DNA from: Marinagarivorans sp. UBA5868
Lineage (GTDB): Bacteria > Pseudomonadota > Gammaproteobacteria > Pseudomonadales > Cellvibrionaceae
Direction: 5' to 3'
DNA length: 9,966 nucleotides
NCBI GenBank assembly: GCA_002432095.1
Contig: DJFQ01000252.1
Location: forward strand, 430 to 10,395
The translations under genes and the position numbers were made by a program. Shown one piece after another: positions 1 through 4,602 of the stretch. Positions within the stretch are counted from its first letter, which is position 1; every line of letters starts with the position of its first letter. The notes beneath the pieces are model-generated. The model ran no database searches, was not told where the DNA came from, and was given only the letters and a program-made list of their open reading frames with translations.

Positions 1-265
1 CACGAAAAACTTCAGCTAATTCAAGTGGATGCAGATGTTTTTGCTGATCGGAGGAAGTCGCGATGTCAATTTTACCGACTAGATTTTTTGGTTTTAACGA
101 TGGCGCATTTTTATTTAGATTTGGCGTTAAAACTTGCTTGTGTGGGCTGAAGTAACAGCAGTCGCGCCATCGATCTCATGATGTGTGAAATCACGTAACA
201 GTTCGAGGCATTCGCACCACAATTAATTGACGCTTTCTCTGGTTAGCGCTGTAAGAAATCCATAT
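1..265. other. Gene-poor stretch downstream of the DUF808 gene
   Basis: I see no recognisable gene here. Plus frame 1 is open from the window edge to a TGA at 148-150 (49 codons) and could be the tail of a gene entering from the left, but its translation resembles nothing I know. An ATG at 63 follows a good GGAGGA (50-55) and opens a 30-codon ORF ending at 155, which has no recognisable content. A perfect 9-bp inverted repeat (91-99 and 125-133) is present. No hairpin followed by a T-run marks the end of the DUF808 transcript. Confidence 0.5.
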
Positions 266-1171
266 CTACCTGAGTGTCGGTTTTACGAACACCTTTTTAG
301 CCGCCAGAAATATCGTTACTGCAAGCGTCCCGACGATGACCCCAACCAGAGCTGGAGCTATCAGCTGCAGTACAGAGCCTGCCGCACCGAGCGCCGCAAC
401 TTGATGACTCACCCAGTGTTCAAGTGGTGGCAGGCCATGCAGCACGATGCCACCTCCAACCAGAAACATAGCAACGGTGCCGAAAATGGAGAGCAGTTTC
501 ATCAGCACCGGCGCGCTAAACACCAGAGCAAGACCAAGTTGTTTCAGCGGCGCGTTGCGTTTGCTGAGGTTAAGACCAGCATCATCCAGCTTAACGATGC
601 CGGCAACCAGACCGTAAACCCCCAGGGTCATTACCACTGCCAGTAATGAAAGTACGGCGATTTGCACACCCATGGTTTTTTCCGCCACTGTGCCGAGCGC
701 TATGGCAATGATCTCCGCAGACAGAATAAAGTCCGTGCGAATCGCCCCTTTGATTTTGGTCTTTTCAAATGCCAGCAGATCTACCGTGGGATCCACTATC
801 GCAGCGGTCAGTTCTTTATGTTCGGCATCTTTATGAGGAGAAAAATGTTGCAGGACTTTCTCCATACCTTCAAAGCACAGATAGGCACCGCCCAGCATTA
901 ACAAGGGCACCACCGCCCATGGCAAAAATGCGCTGATTAATAGTGCGGTGGGAACCAGGATCAACTTGTTGAGCATGGAACCCTTAAATACCGCCCAGAC
1001 CACCGGCAGTTCACGATCAGCAGATACGCCGCTGACTTGTTCGGCATTCACCGCAAGGTCGTCACCCAATACGCCCGCAGTCTTTTTGGCCGCCACCTTG
1101 GTCATCACCGCGACGTCGTCCAGAAGTGTGGCTATGTCATCAATTAAAGCTAACAGGCTGGTGCCGGCCAT
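266..1171 (-). CDS. DUF808 family (YedI-like) inner-membrane protein
   Basis: This is a 301-residue polytopic membrane protein of the DUF808/YedI family, whose biochemical role is not established. The N-terminus, beginning [40 protein letters not shown] in sense, carries the family's acidic and Lys/Thr-rich opening (residues 10-45). After it come hydrophobic stretches at about 67-98, 147-163, 168-192, 211-245 and 265-292. A charged loop with a conserved-looking [23 protein letters not shown] segment lies at 126-148. The length is normal for the family and the frame is intact. The start ATG at 1171 has an AGGA about 9 bases upstream. The gene begins 17 bases after the DUF3301 stop, so the two are probably cotranscribed. 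I am confident in the family but not in any function. Confidence 0.9.
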   Translation of the reverse strand: MAGTSLLALIDDIATLLDDVAVMTKVAAKKTAGVLGDDLAVNAEQVSGVSADRELPVVWAVFKGSMLNKLILVPTALLISAFLPWAVVPLLMLGGAYLCFEGMEKVLQHFSPHKDAEHKELTAAIVDPTVDLLAFEKTKIKGAIRTDFILSAEIIAIALGTVAEKTMGVQIAVLSLLAVVMTLGVYGLVAGIVKLDDAGLNLSKRNAPLKQLGLALVFSAPVLMKLLSIFGTVAMFLVGGGIVLHGLPPLEHWVSHQVAALGAAGSVLQLIAPALVGVIVGTLAVTIFLAAKKVFVKPTLR

Positions 1172-1188
1172 GAGAAGAGTTCCTGGTA

Positions 1189-1542
1189 TTAGTGGATGGT
1201 AGGGTCGCGGGATAAGGGTTCCGCGGTAGCCGTCTCGCGGAAGGGCTGTAATTCAATGCCGGCCAGTCGCCGTCCGTTGAGGGTGATCCACCCTTGGTAT
1301 CGGCGGTCTCCCTGCGCGGAAAATTCAAACCGATATCGTCTTTGCCAGCACCAACCTTGGCGCTGATCGCGCATTGGTCGCAGGCGGCAAAGTACGGCAC
1401 TCTGATCGAGAAATTGCAGGTTTTGATCGAGGAGGTGCTGCCGCGCCAAGGCAATCGCATGACGACTCAGGTTGGCGTGGTGCGCCCAGACAGCGATGAA
1501 CGCTGCGACGAGCAGAAACACAAATAGCAGTGAAATCGACAT
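1189..1542 (-). CDS. DUF3301 domain-containing membrane-anchored protein
   Basis: This 117-residue protein has one N-terminal hydrophobic segment (residues 3-20) followed by a basic soluble domain (about 23-102). The soluble part reads as a typical DUF3301: a helix rich in Ala/Arg/His ([14 protein letters not shown]), then [15 protein letters not shown], then aromatic/basic beta strands ([19 protein letters not shown]) and [12 protein letters not shown]3301 proteins are small gammaproteobacterial proteins of unknown function. The N-terminal segment probably anchors it in the inner membrane with the domain in the cytoplasm. The C-terminal 15 residues look unstructured. The ATG at 1542 has a GGA 5 bases upstream. 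The gene lies beyond the csrA terminator, so it probably has its own promoter and forms a two-gene unit with DUF808. Confidence 0.85.
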   Translation of the reverse strand: MSISLLFVFLLVAAFIAVWAHHANLSRHAIALARQHLLDQNLQFLDQSAVLCRLRPMRDQRQGWCWQRRYRFEFSAQGDRRYQGWITLNGRRLAGIELQPFRETATAEPLSRDPTIH

Positions 1543-1570
1543 ATGGGTCCGATATTGGAGAATGCCGCGC

Positions 1571-1576
1571 AGTATA
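1571..1576 (-). promoter_or_regulatory. Candidate -10 box for the DUF3301-DUF808 unit
   Basis: On the minus strand TATACT (5 of 6 to the sigma-70 -10 consensus) lies about 29 bases upstream of the DUF3301 ATG. A start just downstream would give a leader of roughly 20-25 bases. There is no good TTGACA at 16-18 bases; the best is an AT-rich GACTTT. The location between the csrA terminator and the next gene is what supports it. Confidence 0.35.
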
Positions 1577-1671
1577 CAATGTTCGGCAATGAAAAAAGTC
1601 GCGGGTAATGTGGCGGCTTGGTATAACGCCGGGTTGTATTGCGGGGCATTTATAAATAAAAAGCTAAAAAT

Positions 1672-1701
1672 AAAAAAAGCCGGTCAACTTGGTTGGCCGG
1701 C
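1672..1701 (-). terminator. Rho-independent terminator of csrA
   Basis: On the minus strand GCCGGCCAA (1701-1693), loop CCAAG (1692-1688) and TTGACCGGC (1687-1679) form a 9-bp stem with one C/A mismatch. Seven T residues (1678-1672) follow directly. It lies 56 bases after the csrA stop, so it should end the csrA transcript and separate csrA from DUF3301. Confidence 0.88.
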
Positions 1702-1757
1702 CTGCTAAGTGGGGACTCGCAGCAAAAACTAAACTAAAGGGTTGCGACGGTGCTCGC

Positions 1758-1943
1758 TCAGACTTTTACCACTTCCTGCTTTTCATTTTGAATACGCAGA
1801 TAAACCTCTTCGCGATGCACCGGTACATCTTTTGGCGCACTGACACCCACCCGAACTTGATTGCCTTTAATGCCGAGTATGGTCAGCTCGACATCGTCAC
1901 CAATCATCAATTTTTCTCCGGTTTTTCTTGACAGTATCAACAT
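1758..1943 (-). CDS. csrA: Carbon storage regulator CsrA (RsmA)
   Basis: CsrA is a dimeric RNA-binding protein that recognises ANGGA motifs in leaders of target mRNAs, usually over the Shine-Dalgarno site. It changes translation or stability of transcripts for carbon storage, motility, biofilm and secretion. The 61-residue product has the full family pattern: [20 protein letters not shown] at the N-terminus, the [25 protein letters not shown] core, and a short charged C-terminal tail. The RNA-contact elements near L4/R6 and the VHREE arginine (R44) are intact. The length matches enterobacterial and pseudomonad proteins. It begins 34 bases after the stop of the 156-residue ORF, has a strong ribosome-binding site, and ends at a clear terminator. 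It is not next to alaS or lysC, common csrA neighbours in gammaproteobacteria, so it may be one of several copies (inference). Confidence 0.97.
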   Translation of the reverse strand: MLILSRKTGEKLMIGDDVELTILGIKGNQVRVGVSAPKDVPVHREEVYLRIQNEKQEVVKV

Positions 1944-1949
1944 AAATTA

Positions 1950-1958
1950 CCTCTCCTT
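1950..1958 (-). promoter_or_regulatory. csrA Shine-Dalgarno site overlapping a CsrA-type motif
   Basis: The minus strand reads AAGGAGAGG, ending 6 bases before the csrA ATG. This is a near-ideal ribosome-binding site. Its AAGGA also fits the ANGGA motif that CsrA binds, so translational autoregulation is possible. The motif fit is seen; the autoregulation is inference. Confidence 0.6.
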
Positions 1959-1977
1959 CATTGGGACTTTGTCTAAA

Positions 1978-2448
1978 TTAAAAGTGGCGAGCACCCGTCA
2001 CGGTATTCAAATCCACCCATCGCCAGAGATTTTCAATCGTCTCCGCAATTCTTTTTCTGTGACCTTCGCTAAGTGTGTTTGTTGCGAAGCACAGTTGCAT
2101 CTGTTGCACAGCGTCTTCAATCTGCGCAAGTCCCTGGTGATCGCGATAATGATTAGAGCGAAACAGCAGCATAATCACGATCTCTGACAGGGATGCTAAT
2201 TCCTGTAAATAACCGCACCCATAAACGGATGCTTGCATTTTTACATCCGCAATTTTATCCATCAAACGGTTGCGGCTTTCGAGTGTAAAAACAAAACAAT
2301 TTGCAATGCTCTCATTGGTACTTTTTAGGCTCTCTTCGAGTTCGGATAGAGCATGCTTAATCACCATCTGTTGCTGTAATGATGTTTCGTTTGTAGCTGC
2401 AGATTTTCTGCAAAACGTCAAATCTGTACATTGTTCTGTGCAATACAT
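1978..2448 (-). CDS. Unrecognised 156-residue helical protein upstream of csrA
   Basis: I do not recognise this protein. It is 156 residues long, has no signal peptide or membrane segment, and looks almost entirely alpha-helical with long amphipathic stretches (about 30-75 and 85-145). The N-terminus has three cysteines (C3, C7, C13). Further cysteines are at 47, 77 and about 120, and a Trp pair (WRW) lies near the C-terminus. The ATG at 2448 has GGAG (2461-2458) 9 bases upstream. The internal Met at residue 28 lacks a ribosome-binding site, so I keep the longer form. It is followed 34 bases later by csrA with no terminator between, so the two should share a transcript. It lies just downstream of the putative sigma-54 promoter. 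A regulatory partner in the same pathway is a guess from position only. Confidence 0.75.
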   Translation of the reverse strand: MYCTEQCTDLTFCRKSAATNETSLQQQMVIKHALSELEESLKSTNESIANCFVFTLESRNRLMDKIADVKMQASVYGCGYLQELASLSEIVIMLLFRSNHYRDHQGLAQIEDAVQQMQLCFATNTLSEGHRKRIAETIENLWRWVDLNTVTGARHF

Positions 2449-2496
2449 TGCGCACCACTCCAGATTAATTGTCTTTCAGGTTCTGGAGTCACCTTT

Positions 2497-2637
2497 TTAG
2501 GCGCCGCCATCCTTTTCGCAGCCTTCGCAACAGTACAAGCAGGTACGCAATTTACCGCTGCTCAGATGATTCCGGCTCATCTTCCAGAGCGGGTCTTCGC
2601 TCTGTTGTTGTCTGGGTTGCATCGGATACTGCAGCAT
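2497..2637 (-). CDS. Possible small cysteine-rich protein (46 residues or shorter)
   Basis: The minus strand is open from an in-frame TGA upstream to a TAA at 2497-2499. An ATG at 2637 gives 46 residues, and an internal ATG at 2580 gives 27 residues. The C-terminus, SSGKLRTCLYCCEGCEKDGGA minus its first residue, carries four closely spaced cysteines (C33, C36, C37, C40) that could bind a metal. The gene for the 156-residue protein starts 48 bases further on. Problems: neither start has a well-spaced Shine-Dalgarno site (GGAAG directly abuts the 2580 ATG). The 2637 start also falls inside the putative -24/-12 element, so a transcript from that promoter could only encode the 27-residue form. 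It may be a non-coding leader that happens to be open. I do not recognise a family. Confidence 0.3.
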   Translation of the reverse strand: MLQYPMQPRQQQSEDPLWKMSRNHLSSGKLRTCLYCCEGCEKDGGA

Positions 2638-2646
2638 CAGTGCCAA
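2629..2646 (-). promoter_or_regulatory. Putative sigma-54 (-24/-12) promoter P1 for the 156-residue ORF and csrA
   Basis: The minus strand reads TTGGCACTGATGCTGCAG. Against the RpoN consensus TGGCAC-N5-TTGCW it matches all six -24 bases and four of five -12 bases. The essential GG (2644-2643) and GC (2632-2631) are exactly ten bases apart. Transcription would start near 2619, leaving a leader of about 170 bases to the 156-residue ORF. The element lies in the gap immediately after the gene of a sigma-54-dependent activator and points at the next genes. An IHF-type site and an upstream dyad lie behind it in the usual arrangement. The match is read by eye. Confidence 0.6.
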
Positions 2647-2663
2647 TTTTGAAACTTCTTTTA

Positions 2664-2676
2664 AATCAAATAGTTG
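2664..2676 (+). promoter_or_regulatory. IHF-consensus site between activator site and P1
   Basis: The plus strand reads AATCAAATAGTTG, a complete match to the IHF consensus WATCAA-N4-TTR, set in AT-rich DNA. It is centred about 51 bases upstream of the predicted P1 start, between the promoter and the upstream dyad. That is where IHF commonly bends DNA to bring a sigma-54 activator to the polymerase. Confidence 0.45.
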
Positions 2677-2715
2677 TATGTTTTGTGTGGCGTGGGTGGA
2701 GACTTTTTTTGCTAG

Positions 2716-2733
2716 CCGATCAAGTCAGATCGG
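2716..2733. promoter_or_regulatory. Perfect 6-bp dyad CCGATC-N6-GATCGG
   Basis: CCGATC (2716-2721) and GATCGG (2728-2733) form a perfect inverted repeat around AAGTCA, centred near -105 from the predicted P1 start. It is not a terminator for the response-regulator gene, because in that direction the hairpin is followed by an A-run rather than a T-run. It could be an operator or a second activator site, but its sequence differs from the GACAA-N3-TTGC motif. Confidence 0.3.
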
Positions 2734-2740
2734 TAAATTC

Positions 2741-2758
2741 GCAAAAGTTGTCGCAGGG
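2741..2758 (-). promoter_or_regulatory. Putative activator site A (CCCTGCGACAACTTTTGC)
   Basis: This 18-base element matches the one at 4578-4595 in 16 of 18 positions and shares GACAA-N3-TTGC with the one at 4481-4492. The core is a partial dyad (CAA-N3-TTG), as expected for a dimeric Fis-type helix-turn-helix. It lies at about -122 to -139 from the predicted P1 start, a normal distance for an enhancer-like site of an NtrC-type activator. Binding by the neighbouring regulator is inferred. Confidence 0.45.
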
Positions 2759-2822
2759 AGGGGGAATGACGATAGGAAATTGACGGCAGCCGTTAGCAAA
2801 AGTCCACCAACGGCACACCATT

Positions 2823-4226
2823 TTATTTTTCGTTTTCTCTGGAGCGGATCAGGCGTTTGTTCAATGCTTGTCGGGTAATGCCGAGCAAATTTGCTGCAAC
2901 ACCTTGGTTGCCGTCGGCTTTTTTCAGGGCAGCTTGCACTAATGCTTCTTCGGCCTCTTTAAGAGTCGGCAATTTCTCTTCAGGGCCAAACAAGGTCTGA
3001 TGCTTGCTGATATTTACTGTTTCGGCTGCCCCGTCCAAGCCCATCGCGTTACGGAAACTCTGTAATCCTAAAGTGGCACCTTTTTGCCGCGCCACAGCAT
3101 CAAACACCATGCCTTCTAGTTCCCGCACATTACCGGGGAAATCATAGATATTCAGCAGTTGATAAAGCGCCACAGGAATATTCGGAGGAGGAATTTGTAA
3201 TTCCGCAGAAGCGCGCTCGCAGATGGTTTCCACAAGCGCGGGAATATCATCGATGCGCTCGCGCAGGGGCGGGATTTGCACATGATGCGGTTTTAGGCGG
3301 AAAAAAAGATCCTGACGAAAATCACCTTTTTCAATCGCCTTTTTTAAATCCACATTGGTTGCAACCACCACTCGTGCGTTGGATATGCGCGGTTGATCCT
3401 CGCCCAAAGGATAATATTCGCGTTCTTGTAATAGGCGGAGAAGCTTTACTTGCGATGGGATGGAAAGATCGCCAATCTCATCCAGAAACAGCGTGCCGTT
3501 TTGCGCCGACGCAATCAGCCCTTCACGTTTGCTTTCTGCGCCGGTAAAAGCCCCTTTTTTATGTCCGAATAAGGTGTCGGAAAATGTCGTGTCATCCAGC
3601 CCCGAAACAGTCACCGCGATAAACTCTCCGGTACGTCCCGATGCCAAATGTACCGCGCGGGCAAACAATTCTTTCCCGGTACCCGTTTCTCCAGTAATAA
3701 GCACCGGCTGCGAAGTTCGGCTGATCGCTTCGATGTAACAGAAGAGATCGTGCATAGCTTCGTTTTCACTGATGATGTGATTAAAAGCATCTGGCTTGCG
3801 CAAGCTGCGGGACAGCAGTCCACGGCGCAAATGGTCAATTTCATCGCGCAGGCTGCGGGTTTCCATTGCGCGGTTGATGGCGCTGATCAGGCGGGTCTTT
3901 TCCACTGGTTTAACTAGGTAGTCTGTCGCGCCCATGCGCATGCAGCGCACGGCTAATTCGATTTCATTGGCGGCCGTCATGATCATCACCGGTATTTCCG
4001 GGTGGCGTTCCGCAATTTGTTCGAGCAGCACTTCACCGCCAATGTGAGGCATATTTAAGTCGATGAGTGCGGCACCAACCGGGTGTTCGGCGAGGTAAGA
4101 CATAACCTCCCGACTATCGTTGAGGGTGACGACATTGGCAATGCCTGCTGTGCGCAGAGCGAGTGCCGTACTGCGGAGAATCTGAGTTTCATCATCGACC
4201 AGCAATACGGGTAGAGCGTCGGTCAT
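2823..4226 (-). CDS. Sigma-54-dependent response regulator (NtrC/AtoC type)
   Basis: This is a two-component response regulator that should activate RpoN RNA polymerase when phosphorylated. With the chosen start it has 467 residues. The receiver domain (about 6-125) has the acidic pair D11/D12, phospho-acceptor D56 in LIDLNMP, T84 and K106. The AAA+ domain (about 148-380) has Walker A GETGTGKE (179-186), an intact GAFTGA loop (225-230) for sigma-54 contact, Walker B TLFLDEIGD (245-253), an FRQDLFFRL arginine-finger region and FPGNVRELEG. A Fis-type helix-turn-helix (439-458, NQGVAANLLGITRQALNKRL) ends the protein. The start is uncertain: the frame also opens at a TTG (4319) and an ATG (4298), adding up to 31 Pro/Ala-rich residues, and none has a strong ribosome site. 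I chose 4226 because the receiver begins there, as in relatives. Its partner is the upstream kinase. Confidence 0.93.
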   Translation of the reverse strand: MTDALPVLLVDDETQILRSTALALRTAGIANVVTLNDSREVMSYLAEHPVGAALIDLNMPHIGGEVLLEQIAERHPEIPVMIMTAANEIELAVRCMRMGATDYLVKPVEKTRLISAINRAMETRSLRDEIDHLRRGLLSRSLRKPDAFNHIISENEAMHDLFCYIEAISRTSQPVLITGETGTGKELFARAVHLASGRTGEFIAVTVSGLDDTTFSDTLFGHKKGAFTGAESKREGLIASAQNGTLFLDEIGDLSIPSQVKLLRLLQEREYYPLGEDQPRISNARVVVATNVDLKKAIEKGDFRQDLFFRLKPHHVQIPPLRERIDDIPALVETICERASAELQIPPPNIPVALYQLLNIYDFPGNVRELEGMVFDAVARQKGATLGLQSFRNAMGLDGAAETVNISKHQTLFGPEEKLPTLKEAEEALVQAALKKADGNQGVAANLLGITRQALNKRLIRSRENEK

Positions 4227-4396
4227 TTCTGTCACGGGATAAGCTCGCGTCGAGGCTGGAAGATCGGGTAACGCTGGCTCCGCATGCACGTATTGCATAA
4301 GGGCAGGATGTCCGTTCAACAGCGCGTTTTTTTGGTTTTTATGGAAACGCCGGGGTCATGTGTGGCCCCATAAGCGTGGACAGTATCGCTGGCATC

Positions 4397-4412
4397 AGCA
4401 AATAACACGCCA
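4397..4412 (-). promoter_or_regulatory. Putative sigma-54 (-24/-12) promoter P2 for the response-regulator gene
   Basis: The minus strand reads TGGCGTGTTATTTGCT. It has the invariant GG and GC with ten bases between, TGGC in the -24 box (4 of 6 overall), and a perfect TTGCT in the -12 box. Transcription would start near 4386, ahead of all candidate starts of the regulator gene. Two GACAA-N3-TTGC motifs lie about 100 and 200 bases upstream of that start. There is no IHF consensus here. It is weaker than P1 and could be a chance match. Confidence 0.4.
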
Positions 4413-4480
4413 CCCCCGGGGCACGCTGTCTGTTGCCACAATGTCGCGTTCTTCGTTCGAACGGTCGGCACACCGGGGTA

Positions 4481-4492
4481 GCAACTTTTGTC
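4481..4492 (-). promoter_or_regulatory. Putative activator site C (GACAAAAGTTGC)
   Basis: This is the third copy of GACAA-N3-TTGC on the minus strand, matching site B in 11 of 12 core positions. It is centred about 100 bases upstream of the predicted P2 start. The supporting argument is the recurrence of the motif in the two gaps that flank the regulator gene. Confidence 0.35.
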
Positions 4493-4577
4493 ATCTGCTG
4501 TGTATTGGCAAACCGACAAGCTGCCGGAAAACGCAGCATTGCCGCGGTTACTTAACCTGTCATGTTTTGTCCCGGGT

Positions 4578-4595
4578 GCAAATTTTGTCGCAGGG
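4578..4595 (-). promoter_or_regulatory. Putative activator site B (CCCTGCGACAAAATTTGC)
   Basis: This 18-base element lies just after the kinase stop and matches site A in 16 of 18 positions, in the same orientation. It is centred about 200 bases upstream of the predicted P2 start, within the range used by enhancer-like sites of sigma-54 activators. Confidence 0.42.
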
Positions 4596-4602
4596 GTGCG
4601 GA

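Larger units (their letters stand above)
4227..4602. other. Long kinase-to-regulator gap, probably a regulatory region
   Basis: About 280-376 bases separate the kinase stop from the regulator start, depending on the true start. Cognate pairs more often overlap or nearly touch. Two overlapping minus-strand ORFs of 66-67 codons (within 4316-4539) have no recognisable content, and I treat them as chance. The gap holds a -24/-12-like element and two GACAA-N3-TTGC motifs, described separately. It also has a 10-bp palindrome CGTTCGAACG (4454-4463), GGTTA-CT-TAACC (4546-4557) and a GC-rich imperfect hairpin near 4352-4369 without a T-run. No clear terminator follows the kinase, so read-through into the regulator is also likely. 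Confidence 0.5.

Noticed and set aside
63..155. 30-codon plus-strand ORF after a good GGAGGA
   Set aside because: The ribosome site is good but the peptide is unrecognisable and very short. One such match is expected by chance, so I noted it only within the left-end entry.
2716..2733. Hairpin as terminator for the response-regulator gene
   Set aside because: On the minus strand the stem is followed by CTAG and an A-run, not a T-run, so it cannot act as an intrinsic terminator in that direction.
2431..2783. Plus-strand ORFs of 73 and 104 codons in the gap before the 156-residue gene
   Set aside because: No ribosome-binding site fits, the content is not recognisable, and the region is better explained by regulatory elements on the minus strand.
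4316..4539. Minus-strand ORFs of 66-67 codons between kinase and regulator
   Set aside because: One starts with TTG, neither has a convincing Shine-Dalgarno site or domain, and they overlap each other and the -24/-12 candidate. The TTGA overlap with the upstream TTG of the regulator frame looks fortuitous.
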